The notes: generated by a model not told the origin, from the letters alone. Shown: positions 34,348-42,692, numbered from the stretch's first letter. The stretch is DNA of 64,000 nt from Boseongicola sp. (GCA_014075275.1 CP046179.1:3539165-3603164); one strand, 5' to 3'. A program made the numbers and translations.

Positions 34348-34707
34348 GGCGGGCGAACCTCAGGAGCTATTTTGTCCTGTGGTGGCCGCGATGCGGATCG
34401 GATTTCAAGTTAAAACAACGGGTTGTCGTAGAGGGGCGAAATCATGAGGAGAGGATCGGACGCGCCGCTTCAATCGTCAATATGAGGAGGTGCCGGAGAA
34501 TTCCAACACTCAACAGCAACTTCAATTTGTCGATACAAGAATGCCCGTGGTGATCTTAACGGAAAGCCACCAACATTGAATATGTGAACACAAACGTATT
34601 GACCACGTCAAATCTCTCGCTGGCGGAACAAAACCACAAATGTAGCGGTCTCAGGCAGTTTTACTTTTTTGCTCCAGTATTGTCGCCACTTCAAGTTTGT
34701 TGGGCTC
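34348..34707. other. AT-richer gene-free stretch downstream of the DarG gene
   Basis: About 360 bases between the recombinase cassette and the toxin-antitoxin operon. No frame has a ribosome-binding site or recognisable product, and the base composition is visibly more AT-rich than the flanks. It is likely a junction between two acquired segments. Confidence 0.45.
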
Positions 34708-35760
34708 TTACTGAGTTTGTGTTCGCTCCGGACCCCACCCGCATTCAACGAGGCGATTGAATGCAAGTTTGATTTGTCGGGGTGTGAAGCGCCGCTTTCT
34801 GTCATTCCATGCGTATGTCCGCTCGATAGCTTCTTCAACATTCGTGACAGCTTCCTGGCGTACTATCCAATGAACCGTTGCCAAAAGTTCTAGTCCAACC
34901 GGAGATTCAAATCCTTCCACTAAGCGACTTACTCGCTCGAACCGCTCATGTGTGTCTTCATGCACCTGCAGAAGTGCTTCAGCTTCAGCAACCGCTCCGG
35001 GTACCAATTCTATCTGTTTGCCAGGAATGTCCCCGCCGTCTGCGTATCCGGACACGAGGTGCCCCTCAATCTGGTTCAAGACATGCCGTAGGTTCTCAGC
35101 ATAGGGGCCGTAATGGTGTTTCTTGTATTTCAAACGAAGTGGCTCCCCGGCTTCTTGCATGAAATACATTAGCTTATGAAGCTCGATCAACGTCACGAAC
35201 GGGTCCAGCAGTCCGGAAAGATACCGGTGCATCAAAGTGACTAGAGTAGCTCGGCCAGTCGTCATCTTTGGAGGTTCTGTGCTTCGCGCCATAACTTGAG
35301 CGTCAGGAGCTTCACCGGGTTCGAACACAATAATCTCGGCATCCGTGCCCGTCAGGGATGCCTCGATACGCTTCCGGACATCAGGCCAGTTTAATCCACC
35401 CAACCCACTACCCAGTGGGGGAATTGCAATGGACCGGATCCCACGCGCTTCAATCTGTTGGCGAAGATCGACTAGCCCAGACTCAATATCTTCTATTCGA
35501 CTCTTCCCTCTCCAGTGTCGTTTCGTCGGAAAATTGATAATGAACCTTGGCGCTGTCAGTGCGTTCCGTTCCGTGATAAACATTTTCCCAGGCACAACTT
35601 CACCGCGATCACAGGCATTCTTGTAGTATTCAAAATTTCTGGGAAATGCTTTCTTGAATTGAAGGGCAATACCACGCCCCATAACGCCTACACAGTTGAC
35701 TGTGTTAACCAAAGCATCGGCTTCGCTGCGGAGGATATCTCCAGTCATATATCGAATCAT
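34708..35760 (-). CDS. darG: DarG-type macrodomain antitoxin
   Basis: Protein of 350 residues. The N-terminal macrodomain (about 1-155) has ALVNTVNCVGVMGRGIALQFK (ADP-ribose-binding Asn and GVMG loop) and IAIPPLGSGLGGLNW. The C-terminal half (about 165-350) matches the second DarG domain that binds DarT directly. In characterised systems the macrodomain removes ADP-ribose from thymidine in DNA, reversing DarT, and the C-terminal domain blocks the toxin. It lies 16 bases downstream of the toxin gene, the standard darT-darG order. Confidence 0.85.
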   Translation of the reverse strand: MIRYMTGDILRSEADALVNTVNCVGVMGRGIALQFKKAFPRNFEYYKNACDRGEVVPGKMFITERNALTAPRFIINFPTKRHWRGKSRIEDIESGLVDLRQQIEARGIRSIAIPPLGSGLGGLNWPDVRKRIEASLTGTDAEIIVFEPGEAPDAQVMARSTEPPKMTTGRATLVTLMHRYLSGLLDPFVTLIELHKLMYFMQEAGEPLRLKYKKHHYGPYAENLRHVLNQIEGHLVSGYADGGDIPGKQIELVPGAVAEAEALLQVHEDTHERFERVSRLVEGFESPVGLELLATVHWIVRQEAVTNVEEAIERTYAWNDRKRRFTPRQIKLAFNRLVECGWGPERTQTQ

Positions 35761-35776
35761 TATTGCCCTCCCTTTT

Positions 35777-36436
35777 CTAGTAATACCACGTTGGCAAGGC
35801 TTTCACCGTTGGCCTGTGGGCCCTGCCAGACATCATTCTGGTGACATCTCTGCCAACGGCTTCTGAGCGGACACCGATGCCCTGCACGAGCGTCCAAGGA
35901 AAGCAGCGCTCAACTAAGAACTCTGCCTGCTTACCCTCCTTCACCTGCCGACTGACGCCATTCCCACTCCACTTGGTGGCAGCTACTGAGTTCCAGTCGA
36001 TTTCATCCAGAGCGCCAAGATCCGAGCGGTCTTCGAAGTAACTTGAGCCGGCGTTAGATAGGGTGAAAGCCCACCGCAGTTCATTTTCTTCTGCCCATGC
36101 AACAGTAGTAGGCAATTCCGAGACTAGGTGGACTATTGGTTCCTGACCTCCGCGATAGGTTACTTCGGGGTGATTTTCTCTGTGTAGGAGGAATAACATT
36201 ATTGAGCGAGGGCAGAAGTAGAAAGGGACACACGCGCCCACGGTAAGGTCCGGATGCGAACTCAAACTTGTCGCGAGGCGCCTGTCCTTGATCTCCATCA
36301 TTCCGACAGTCGTTCCAGCACTTGCGCGCGCGCGGGTTTCGGCGTCCGACCAAAGAAACCCATCATCCATAATTGATTGCAAACGGTCCTTGTGAACGAT
36401 GTGGTAGATCCAGACTTTTTCAGGCGTTTTTGTCAT
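35777..36436 (-). CDS. darT: DarT-type DNA ADP-ribosyltransferase toxin
   Basis: Toxin of 219 residues (DUF4433 family) that ADP-ribosylates thymidine in single-stranded DNA using NAD. It has the NAD-binding N-terminal IYHIVHKDRLQSIMDDGFLWSD and the central VPFYFCPRSIMLFLLHRENHPEVTYRGGQEPIVHL. The catalytic Glu is in KQAEFLVERCFPW (E near residue 170). All hallmarks are present, so the toxin should be active. Its ATG overlaps the stop of a small Phd-like gene, making a three-gene operon. Confidence 0.85.
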   Translation of the reverse strand: MTKTPEKVWIYHIVHKDRLQSIMDDGFLWSDAETRARASAGTTVGMMEIKDRRLATSLSSHPDLTVGACVPFYFCPRSIMLFLLHRENHPEVTYRGGQEPIVHLVSELPTTVAWAEENELRWAFTLSNAGSSYFEDRSDLGALDEIDWNSVAATKWSGNGVSRQVKEGKQAEFLVERCFPWTLVQGIGVRSEAVGRDVTRMMSGRAHRPTVKALPTWYY

Positions 36437-36621
36437 TCAGACCCCTTTTTGGTTGGATCGGAATGCTTCGATGCAATTCGTCTCAGGCGATCAAACTCTT
36501 CGACAGAGCAGACGACGACCACTGGTCTACCATGTTTCTCGATTACCACGGGATCCACCCTCGCGGTATCAATGAGCAGGCCGAACTGGTTCTTCGCATC
36601 ACGCGCAGAGAAGTTTTTCAT
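36433..36621 (-). CDS. Phd/YefM-family antitoxin-like DNA-binding protein
   Basis: Protein of 62 residues with the Phd/YefM N-terminal DNA-binding and dimerisation fold: MKNFSARDAKNQFGLLIDTAR, then DPVVIEKHGRPVVVVCSVEEFDRL. Phd proteins normally neutralise Doc or RelE-type toxins. Here the next gene is darT, overlapping by 4 bases. An AGAAGGA ribosome-binding site abuts the start. It most likely autoregulates the operon through the palindrome upstream. The C-terminal toxin-binding tail is short. Confidence 0.8.
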   Translation of the reverse strand: MKNFSARDAKNQFGLLIDTARVDPVVIEKHGRPVVVVCSVEEFDRLRRIASKHSDPTKKGSE

Positions 36622-36648
36622 TCCTTCTTCTTGTCTCGTTTCGGCTCA

Positions 36649-36684
36649 TATGTCCATAGGGTACATTATGGCTATTATGTCCAT
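36649..36684 (-). promoter_or_regulatory. Operator candidate upstream of the Phd-DarT-DarG operon
   Basis: TATGTCCAT occurs at 36649-36657 and again at 36676-36684, 27 bases apart. Between and overlapping them lies the near-palindrome ACATTATGGCTATTATGT (36663-36680, symmetric at 14 of 18 positions). It lies 28-63 bases before the first start codon, where an autorepressor of the Phd type would bind. Confidence 0.45.
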
Positions 36685-36748
36685 TAGTTCTGACGTAGTC
36701 AGTAACGGTGGTTGCGCTCTCGTCATGCAGCAACGTTGATCCTGAATA

Positions 36749-37477
36749 TCAATGTCGTGTCTGGGGTCGCACCATCCTGTCGGTCTCCAGCCTCAGCGCC
36801 GCTCGCCACAACGGCGTCTTGGTGAAAGTGCTCTCCCGCGTCCGAAGAAGTAACCCCTTGGCACGGTTCTCTTCCAGCAACCCCGTCCAGCAGAGAGGCC
36901 GAAGCACCTGGATGTAGAGACGGCTCAACACATCGTCGAAACCACCGGCAGGATCAGGTTCGCCGAACAGCACCCGTCGTAGGTCAGCGCCGGTCGCGCC
37001 GTCCTCGGTCTCGACGTTCAGCACGTTCAGGAACACGTCCCAATTGCCCAAGATTGGCTCGTTATCGAAGCGCGAGAAGCGGGCGTGATTGACCTCGAAC
37101 AAGTAAAACGGCGTAACGATGCCGAAGATGCGGCCGGGATTTCCGACCAGCTCCTGGCTAGCCTTGGTCAGTTTGAACTGCCCCTTGTAATGCCGCCCGA
37201 TCTTCAGCGCGATCATCATGTCGTGCAGATCCACCAGCGGGCCGAAGTCGATCTCGTTCAGCACCTTGTTGATTGCGAAGAGGTCTTCTTCGGTATAGCC
37301 GGGCCAGTCGAACTCCCGCGCCGCCCAATGAACGAACATCCGCTTGAAGGCCTTCGACGGCGTCAGCCCGATCCCGCCATGTTCGGCGATGTAGGCAAAA
37401 GTCCTTTCCAGCGCCCGCACCATTGGTGAGTGCGCCAGCGCCGGGTTTGCATCCTCGATCTCGCGGAATTCGATCAT
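36749..37477 (-). CDS. Conserved phage hypothetical protein next to the repressor
   Basis: Soluble protein of 242 residues starting MIEFREIEDANPALAHSPMVRALERTF. It has no signal, membrane helix or obvious catalytic motif; alpha/beta composition with charged helices. ATG at 37477 overlaps the repressor stop region, so the two are co-transcribed and would be expressed from the prophage in the lysogenic state. That timing fits superinfection exclusion or maintenance functions, but none can be assigned. Confidence 0.6.
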   Translation of the reverse strand: MIEFREIEDANPALAHSPMVRALERTFAYIAEHGGIGLTPSKAFKRMFVHWAAREFDWPGYTEEDLFAINKVLNEIDFGPLVDLHDMMIALKIGRHYKGQFKLTKASQELVGNPGRIFGIVTPFYLFEVNHARFSRFDNEPILGNWDVFLNVLNVETEDGATGADLRRVLFGEPDPAGGFDDVLSRLYIQVLRPLCWTGLLEENRAKGLLLRTRESTFTKTPLWRAALRLETDRMVRPQTRH

Positions 37478-37478
37478 C

Positions 37479-38156
37479 TCAGATCTCCCGCGCGAACCAG
37501 CGGATGCGGCCGACGATGTGGACTTCCTCGGCGCTGCGCTCATAGGGACTGTAGAAGCCGTTGTCCGAGATCACCCGGACGGCGGGCGGATCGCTGTTCG
37601 GCACATGCTCGAGCCGCTTGGCCACCAAACCCATCCCGTCATCCAGCACGAAGATCCCTGGTGGGTTCGGCGCGCGGCGGGTCATGTCGACCAGGACGGT
37701 GTCGCCGTCCAGCAGGGTCGGTGCCATGCTGTCGCCCTCCACATGCATGATGCGCAGTTGCGAGGGACTGGCCTTCAGGCTGCCCTTTATCCAGGAGCGG
37801 CGGAAATGATAGGCGCGGCCGGGCGTGTCGTGATTCTCGGTCACCACCGCGCCGCCGCCCATTGAGGGGCGCGGGCTGGCATGCGCGATCGCAACGCAGG
37901 TCTCGTCGGGGTTCTCGATGAAGGGCGGCTCGCCTTCGACCTCGCCGATGCCGTGGATCAACCATTCCCGCTCAACCTTCAGCACGCGGGCGACCTCGGC
38001 CAGCTTGTCGATCCCGGGCCGCGCAGAACGGCCGCGCAGAATGTCATAGACGAAGGATCGATTGACCCCGGCCATCTCCGCGACATGGGCGGGGCTGAGC
38101 CCGAGTTGCTGTGCGCGGGCGCGAAGGCGGTCGGAGAGCGTGTGATACTCGGTCAT
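37479..38156 (-). CDS. CI-like phage repressor, XRE helix-turn-helix plus S24 peptidase domain
   Basis: Protein of 225 residues. The N-terminal helix-turn-helix is LSPAHVAEMAGVNRSFVYDILRGRS (about residues 15-40), then a linker. The C-terminal LexA/CI-type domain has MHVEGDSMAPTLLDGDTVLVD (nucleophile Ser near residue 144) and a Lys in GLVAKRLEHV. RecA-stimulated self-cleavage upon DNA damage would induce the prophage. ATG at 38156 follows GGGGAA. It is divergent from the early phage genes. Confidence 0.85.
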   Translation of the reverse strand: MTEYHTLSDRLRARAQQLGLSPAHVAEMAGVNRSFVYDILRGRSARPGIDKLAEVARVLKVEREWLIHGIGEVEGEPPFIENPDETCVAIAHASPRPSMGGGAVVTENHDTPGRAYHFRRSWIKGSLKASPSQLRIMHVEGDSMAPTLLDGDTVLVDMTRRAPNPPGIFVLDDGMGLVAKRLEHVPNSDPPAVRVISDNGFYSPYERSAEEVHIVGRIRWFAREI

Positions 38157-38176
38157 GTTTTCCCCAGAGGGCTGTG

Positions 38177-38236
38177 GATCAAATAGGATAAAACAGGATT
38201 GATCGGAGAGCGTCAAGGATTTAGAACAAACCCTAA
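38177..38236. promoter_or_regulatory. Candidate lysis-lysogeny operator region
   Basis: The 108-base gap between the divergent repressor and early gene holds two dyads: GATCAA (38177-38182) with TTGATC (38199-38204), and TTTAG (38219-38223) with CTAAA (38232-38236). Both are plausible repressor half-site pairs. The region must contain promoters in both directions, but no strong -35/-10 pair stands out. Confidence 0.35.
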
Positions 38237-38264
38237 ACACTCAATAGCAGGAATCGGGGGTCAG

Positions 38265-38948
38265 ATGGAGATCGAGAAGGCGTATTTTACTCTGCCGGAG
38301 ATCCTCGATCGCTGGTCCATCTCCGAGGCCGACCTGATCTATCTGGCGGAGAACGACAAGCTGCGACTGTCGGTGCGCGTCTTCGGTGTGCCACTGGAAC
38401 TGGGTGACTATGAGGAGACCGGCAACGGGGAGCGGTTCCGCGTGCCTTGGGAGCAGAGTCGCTTCAGCGGCCTGCTGGATCTTTATGCGCAGGACGTCTT
38501 CCAGCTTTTCCGGTGCAGCGAGATCCATATCAGCGATTTCCGGACGCCGTGCGCGTCCTATGCAGCGCTCTACGGCGAAGCTGAGCCGATCTTCGTCATG
38601 ATCGGAGATCTGCTGCTAAGGCGCGAGGAACGTGACCGTTTCGAAACCGAGACAGGGTTTTCCGGCGTGGAGACCGGGCCGCAACTGCCAATCTTTAGCG
38701 CGTCACCTGACTATCACGAGGTGCGTTGCGGCGGGCACCAGTTCCGCCTTGGCCCGATCCAGGCGCAGGTTGTCCGTGCGCTGCATGAGGCTGCGCGCCG
38801 GGGTGAAGCATGGCAGAGTGGCAAGGCGATCCTGTCGGCTGCGGGCTCAAAGAGCCTGAAGATGTCCGACGTGTTCAAATCCCAGAAGCAGTGGCGGTCG
38901 CTGATCGAATCGAATGGCCGCGGCAACTATCGTCTGAACTGCGGCTGA
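38265..38948 (+). CDS. Early phage protein, likely DNA-binding regulator
   Basis: Protein of 227 residues. The N-terminus (YFTLPEILDRWSISEADLIYLAENDKLRLSV) looks like an excisionase/MerR-type helix-turn-helix. The C-terminal about 70 residues (HQFRLGPIQAQVVRALHEAARRG to GRGNYRLNCG) resemble a winged helix. It is the first gene on the lytic side opposite the CI-like repressor, so it could be the Cro-position regulator or an antirepressor. ATG at 38265 gives this N-terminus. Confidence 0.55.
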   Translation: MEIEKAYFTLPEILDRWSISEADLIYLAENDKLRLSVRVFGVPLELGDYEETGNGERFRVPWEQSRFSGLLDLYAQDVFQLFRCSEIHISDFRTPCASYAALYGEAEPIFVMIGDLLLRREERDRFETETGFSGVETGPQLPIFSASPDYHEVRCGGHQFRLGPIQAQVVRALHEAARRGEAWQSGKAILSAAGSKSLKMSDVFKSQKQWRSLIESNGRGNYRLNCG

Positions 38949-39005
38949 TTCCGACCCATCCCGTTCCGGCACGCGTGTCCCTCCGGCTCCACAGTGGGAT
39001 GCGCC

Positions 39006-39034
39006 GGGGGATGAGAGTGGGATCACCATCCCCC
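39006..39034 (+). terminator. Hairpin in the gap after the early regulator
   Basis: GGGGGATG and CATCCCCC form a perfect 8-bp stem around a 13-base loop, 58 bases past the stop codon. No T-run follows, so it may be a factor-dependent terminator, an antitermination target or an mRNA-stabilising structure. Confidence 0.35.
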
Positions 39035-39163
39035 GCCACGGCAGTCGCCGCTGAGTTGCAAGGCTCAAACTGATCCCCCTCCGCATCCCACCTCGATCCT
39101 GACGACATCCCACAGCAGGATTTTGCATCTTCCTCCCAACGCAGCGAGCGAAAGGAGACGAAG

Positions 39164-39373
39164 ATGCAGCTCAAACACCTCAATCAGAAAGAACTGGCCC
39201 GGCGCTGGAACATCTCGCATCGCACGCTGGAGCGGTGGCGGTGGGCCGGTGAAGGCCCGCAGTTCATGAAGCTGGGCGGCCGTGTGGTTTACCGCATGGA
39301 GGATATCACCGCGTTCGAGCAGGACCAGCTGCGCCACAGCACCAGTGGTGATGCGCAGGCAGGTGCGGCGTGA
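39164..39373 (+). CDS. Excisionase/AlpA-like helix-turn-helix protein
   Basis: Protein of 69 residues. LNQKELARRWNISHRTLERWRWAGEGPQFMKLGGRVVYRMEDITAFE is a full HTH_17 (excisionase-type) domain. It ends where the next gene starts (TGATG). It may act as recombination directionality factor for the serine recombinase or as an early regulator; the sequence cannot decide between these. Confidence 0.75.
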   Translation: MQLKHLNQKELARRWNISHRTLERWRWAGEGPQFMKLGGRVVYRMEDITAFEQDQLRHSTSGDAQAGAA

Positions 39374-39729
39374 TGGTCCGCCTTGATGATTTCACAGCCG
39401 ACCGGGTGGTGCCGTTCTGCGCCGCTGCCGGTCTGGACGAGGTCGGCCTTTGCGCATGGATCGCGCAGGCCGAGCCCGGCGAGACGCTGATCTATCACCG
39501 CGGGTTTCTGGCGGTGGATGCCACCGCAGTTCTCTCGAAGCTGCCTGCCGACCGTCAGCGCGCCTTACGCCAGGTCGCGGCCGCCGCTCTTCGCGCGGCT
39601 GAGCAGAATCTCGTCCATCTCGTCCAGGCGCGGATCGGCCCCGACCAGTTCGCCTACATCGCCGTCGCCCGGCCCAAACCACGATCCAGCGGTGCCGCCC
39701 TGTCGGTCCGCCTGCTCGAGGCCGCGTGA
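39373..39729 (+). CDS. Phage hypothetical protein
   Basis: Protein of 118 residues (MVRLDDFTADRVVPFCAAAG to VRLLEAA), mainly helical, alanine-rich, no membrane segment. It overlaps both neighbours by single bases (TGATG junctions), which places it firmly in the early operon. No family recognised. Confidence 0.6.
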   Translation: MVRLDDFTADRVVPFCAAAGLDEVGLCAWIAQAEPGETLIYHRGFLAVDATAVLSKLPADRQRALRQVAAAALRAAEQNLVHLVQARIGPDQFAYIAVARPKPRSSGAALSVRLLEAA

Positions 39730-39773
39730 TGCCCGCATTCCAATCCTTTTTCACCAATCACGGAGACCCGTTT

Positions 39774-40262
39774 ATGCCTTTCCCCGAAAACACGCCCAGG
39801 CTGGACGATCTGCCTTTCCTTAGCGCCGCCGAGATTGCGGCGCTGCCGGTCGAAATGCTGGCAATCCTGCAGCGCGAGATCGACGAGCGCCTGAAGCGCG
39901 ACAAGGCGGCCAAGACCCGCTTCGATGCTGGACTGGCTGTCCGCTACGCCACTCGCGCCACCGAGGAACGCCAAGCCGCAGGCAAAGACACCGGCACGGT
40001 CCGGTTCGACGATGGCGATTTCACCGTGGTCGCTGATCTGCCGAAGCGGGTGGATTGGGATCAGGACCGGCTGGCCTCCATGGTCACGCGGATCCGCGAT
40101 GCCGGGGACGATCCTGCCGAATATGTCGATCTCGCTTACAAGGTGCCGGAGCGCAAATACGCGGCCTGGCCCGAGGCCATCCGGCAGGGTTTCGAGCCCG
40201 CACGCACCGTCCGGCCCGGCACGTTGAAGGTCGAGATCCTCGCGCAGGGGGCAGACCAGTGA
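39774..40262 (+). CDS. Phage hypothetical protein preceding the AAA ATPase
   Basis: Protein of 162 residues beginning MPFPENTPRLDDLPFLSAAEIAALPVEML and containing a lysine/glutamate-rich helix (REIDERLKRDKAAKTRF). ATG at 39774 has GGAG 8 bases upstream; an ATG at 39729 would add 15 residues. It overlaps the ATPase start (GTGA). It likely works with the following replication/recombination proteins, but no domain is recognised. Confidence 0.6.
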   Translation: MPFPENTPRLDDLPFLSAAEIAALPVEMLAILQREIDERLKRDKAAKTRFDAGLAVRYATRATEERQAAGKDTGTVRFDDGDFTVVADLPKRVDWDQDRLASMVTRIRDAGDDPAEYVDLAYKVPERKYAAWPEAIRQGFEPARTVRPGTLKVEILAQGADQ

Positions 40263-41134
40263 GCCTCCCGATCATCAGCGCCGACGAGCGGTTGGCGGAG
40301 CCGCGCGGCATCAAGGGCTGCATCTTCGGTGGCAGTGGGATTGGCAAAACCTCGCTGCTCTGGACGCTCGATCCTGACCGAACGCTGTTCATGGATCTCG
40401 AAGCGGGCGATCTCGCCATCGAGGGCTGGTCTGGTGACAGCATCCGGCCGCGGACCTGGACGGAATGCCGGGATTTCGCGGTGTTCATTGGCGGGCCCAA
40501 TCCGGCGCTGCGCGACGAGCAGCCCTACAGCCCCGCGCATTACAAGGCGGTCTGCGACCGCTTCGGCGATCCGGCAGCCCTCGACCGCTACGACACAATC
40601 TTCGTGGACTCGATCACCGTCGCCGGGCGGCTCTGCTTCGGGTGGTGCAAGGGCCAGCCCGAGGCGCTGTCGGAGAAGACCGGCAAGCCGGATGTGCGTG
40701 GCGCTTACGGTCTGCACGGCCGTGAGATGATCGGGTGGCTCACCCATCTGCAGCACACGCGGGCCAAGAACGTCTGGTTCGTCGGGATCCTCGACGAGAA
40801 GCTCGATGACTTCAATCGCAAGGTGTTCCAGCCGCAAATCGACGGATCCAAGACCGGGCTGGAGCTGCCGGGGATCGTCGATGAGGTGATCACCATGGCG
40901 GAGCTGAAGGCCGACGGTGGCGATCCGTACCGGGCCTTCGTCTGCCAGACGATCAACCCCTGGGGCTTTCCGGCCAAGGATCGCTCCGGTCGGTTGGCCC
41001 AAGTCGAAGAACCCCATCTCGGCCGCCTGATGGCAAAGATCCGGACGCCTGTGACCCCGGCGACAGACCGGCTGACCTACGCTCCTCCACCCGCTGATCC
41101 GGCCAATGACGAGCAATCCCAACCGCAATCCTGA
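40259..41134 (+). CDS. Phage nucleotide-binding AAA/RecA-like ATPase
   Basis: Protein of 291 residues. Walker A is FGGSGIGKTSLLW near residue 23, and a Walker B-like strand is YDTIFVDSITVAGRL near residue 116. This resembles phage P-loop ATPases of the Sak4/RecA-like recombination group. It would bind single-stranded DNA or load partners during phage recombination. The start is GTG at 40259 overlapping the previous stop. It lies just before a possible single-strand binding protein and a Cas4-like nuclease, a coherent recombination set. Confidence 0.7.
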   Translation: MSLPIISADERLAEPRGIKGCIFGGSGIGKTSLLWTLDPDRTLFMDLEAGDLAIEGWSGDSIRPRTWTECRDFAVFIGGPNPALRDEQPYSPAHYKAVCDRFGDPAALDRYDTIFVDSITVAGRLCFGWCKGQPEALSEKTGKPDVRGAYGLHGREMIGWLTHLQHTRAKNVWFVGILDEKLDDFNRKVFQPQIDGSKTGLELPGIVDEVITMAELKADGGDPYRAFVCQTINPWGFPAKDRSGRLAQVEEPHLGRLMAKIRTPVTPATDRLTYAPPPADPANDEQSQPQS

Positions 41135-41155
41135 TCATAGAAAAGGAGGTTCCCC

Positions 41156-41761
41156 ATGGGTTCCTGGAACGATTTCAACGACGCGCAAAGCAATACCAAC
41201 CTCATCCCGAAGGGCACTCTGGCCAAGGTGCGCCTGACCATCCGGCCCGGCGGGTTCGACGATGCCTCGCAGGGCTGGACCGGTGGCTATGCCACGCGCG
41301 GCTCCACTGGCGCGGTGTATTTGAACGGCGAGTTCACCGTGACCGAAGGGCAATATGCCCGCCGCAAGATCTTCACCCTGATCGGGCTCTACAGCCCCAA
41401 GGGTCCGGACTGGACCAACATGGGCCGCAGCCTTGTGCGCGGCATGCTCAACTCGGCGCGGGGGATTTCCGACAAGGATATGTCGGCCGAGGCGCAGGCG
41501 GCGCGGCGCATCAGCGGCTTTGCCGATCTCGACGGCATCGAGTTCGTCGCCCGGATCGACATCGGCACCGATGCCAGCGGCGACGACAAAAACGAGATCC
41601 GCAGCGCGATCACGCCCGATCATCGCGACTATGCGCAGATAATGGGCACGGCGCCGCTGTCGGCACCATCGAGAGCCCCAGACTTTGCCTCGCCTGCGCA
41701 TCAAACCGCATATGAGGCGCAAGCACCGGCCCCGCATGGGCGTCCTTCGTGGGCGGACTGA
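41156..41761 (+). CDS. Phage protein of the recombination module, possible single-strand DNA-binding
   Basis: Protein of 201 residues starting MGSWNDFNDAQSNTNLIPKGTLAKVRLTI. It has a beta-rich first half and a proline/alanine-rich disordered tail, as in DNA-binding phage accessory proteins. AAAGGAGG precedes the ATG, an unusually strong ribosome-binding site that suggests high expression. Its position after a Sak4-like ATPase fits a single-strand binding or annealing function; this is inferred from context. Confidence 0.5.
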   Translation: MGSWNDFNDAQSNTNLIPKGTLAKVRLTIRPGGFDDASQGWTGGYATRGSTGAVYLNGEFTVTEGQYARRKIFTLIGLYSPKGPDWTNMGRSLVRGMLNSARGISDKDMSAEAQAARRISGFADLDGIEFVARIDIGTDASGDDKNEIRSAITPDHRDYAQIMGTAPLSAPSRAPDFASPAHQTAYEAQAPAPHGRPSWAD

Positions 41762-41763
41762 TC

Positions 41764-42267
41764 ATGGCGATGCCTGCGATCGACATGACAGGCCAGACGT
41801 TTGGCTTTTTGACAGTGGTGGAGCGCTTCGGCGCTTCACCAAGACCCAAATGGCTGTGCCGCTGCGCATGCGGAAACCTGACCATCAAGGATGGCAGCCG
41901 TTTGCGCAGAGGGACCGTCAAGAGTTGCGGTTGCGCGACCCGGGCCCTCATTGCGGCTTCCAGGCGAACCCATGGGATGACTGGACACCGGCTCGAGAAC
42001 ATTCGCCGTGGTATGCTGGCACGTTGCCACAATCCCAACAGCAAGGATTTCCCGCGCTACGGCGCGCGGGGAATTCACGTCTGTCGGCAATGGCGGGATG
42101 AGCCGGTCCAGTTCTACGGCTGGGCTCTGGCGAACGGCTATGCGGATGATCTCAGCATAGACCGGATTGATCCGCGGAGCGGCTATTCATCTCACAATTG
42201 CCGTTGGATTCCGCTCTCCGAAAATGTGGCGCGGGCCAATCGAGCCAGGCGGCAGAGGGCCGCGTGA
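41764..42267 (+). CDS. HNH/AP2-like phage DNA-binding protein
   Basis: Protein of 167 residues. Cysteine pairs (CRCACGN and KSCGCA) form a zinc-binding N-terminal part. The C-terminal half reads ARCHNPNSKDFPRYGARGIHVCRQW, then DDLSIDRIDPRSGYSSHNCRWI, the pattern shared by phage HNH-type and AP2-linked proteins. It may be a free-standing homing-type endonuclease or a regulator inserted in the replication module. It starts 3 bases after the previous stop and overlaps the next gene. Confidence 0.65.
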   Translation: MAMPAIDMTGQTFGFLTVVERFGASPRPKWLCRCACGNLTIKDGSRLRRGTVKSCGCATRALIAASRRTHGMTGHRLENIRRGMLARCHNPNSKDFPRYGARGIHVCRQWRDEPVQFYGWALANGYADDLSIDRIDPRSGYSSHNCRWIPLSENVARANRARRQRAA

Positions 42268-42692
42268 GCCATGTCGCGCAAATCCTATCCGCGCCCAAGG
42301 CGGCTTCGGATCGACCGAGCGTTGATCGCCTCTGGCATCCGCGCCCGCTGCTCTGTGCCGTCTGCACATCCCGCGCACAGGGTTTCGGCTGGTTCAATCC
42401 CCACCGGCCGCGCCCACACCATACCCGCCGCTGGTTCTGCTCAATGGGCTGCCAAGCGGCTTTCACACTCAAAGCTCGGAAAGGATTGAGCATGGTCGAT
42501 TTTACGAAAGAGGAAACGCAGGCGCTGCCTGCCGTGATGCGCGCGCTCGGCCCAGAGATGGAGCGTATCGGTTGGGACCGGCCGCTGGCCCAGCTGACCC
42601 AGAACGACATGCATCGTCTGATCGTGATCACCGTCGAAGCGTTCCGCTCCAAGATGGCGGAGATTGCGCTCGAAGATGAGATCCCGTTCTGA
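42264..42692 (+). CDS. Phage zinc-finger-like protein (DUF6511-like)
   Basis: Protein of 142 residues. The N-terminal half holds CAVCTSRAQGFGWF and RRWFCSMGCQ, two cysteine pairs that could bind one zinc ion. The C-terminal half (VDFTKEETQALPAVMRALGPEMERIGW) is helical. The start is GTG at 42264 overlapping the previous stop. Similar phage proteins are annotated DUF6511 as I recall; function unknown. Confidence 0.6.
   Translation: MSHVAQILSAPKAASDRPSVDRLWHPRPLLCAVCTSRAQGFGWFNPHRPRPHHTRRWFCSMGCQAAFTLKARKGLSMVDFTKEETQALPAVMRALGPEMERIGWDRPLAQLTQNDMHRLIVITVEAFRSKMAEIALEDEIPF

Noticed and set aside
34608..34841. A 77-residue minus-strand frame downstream of darG
   Set aside because: It overlaps the 3' end of darG in another frame and has no supporting signal.
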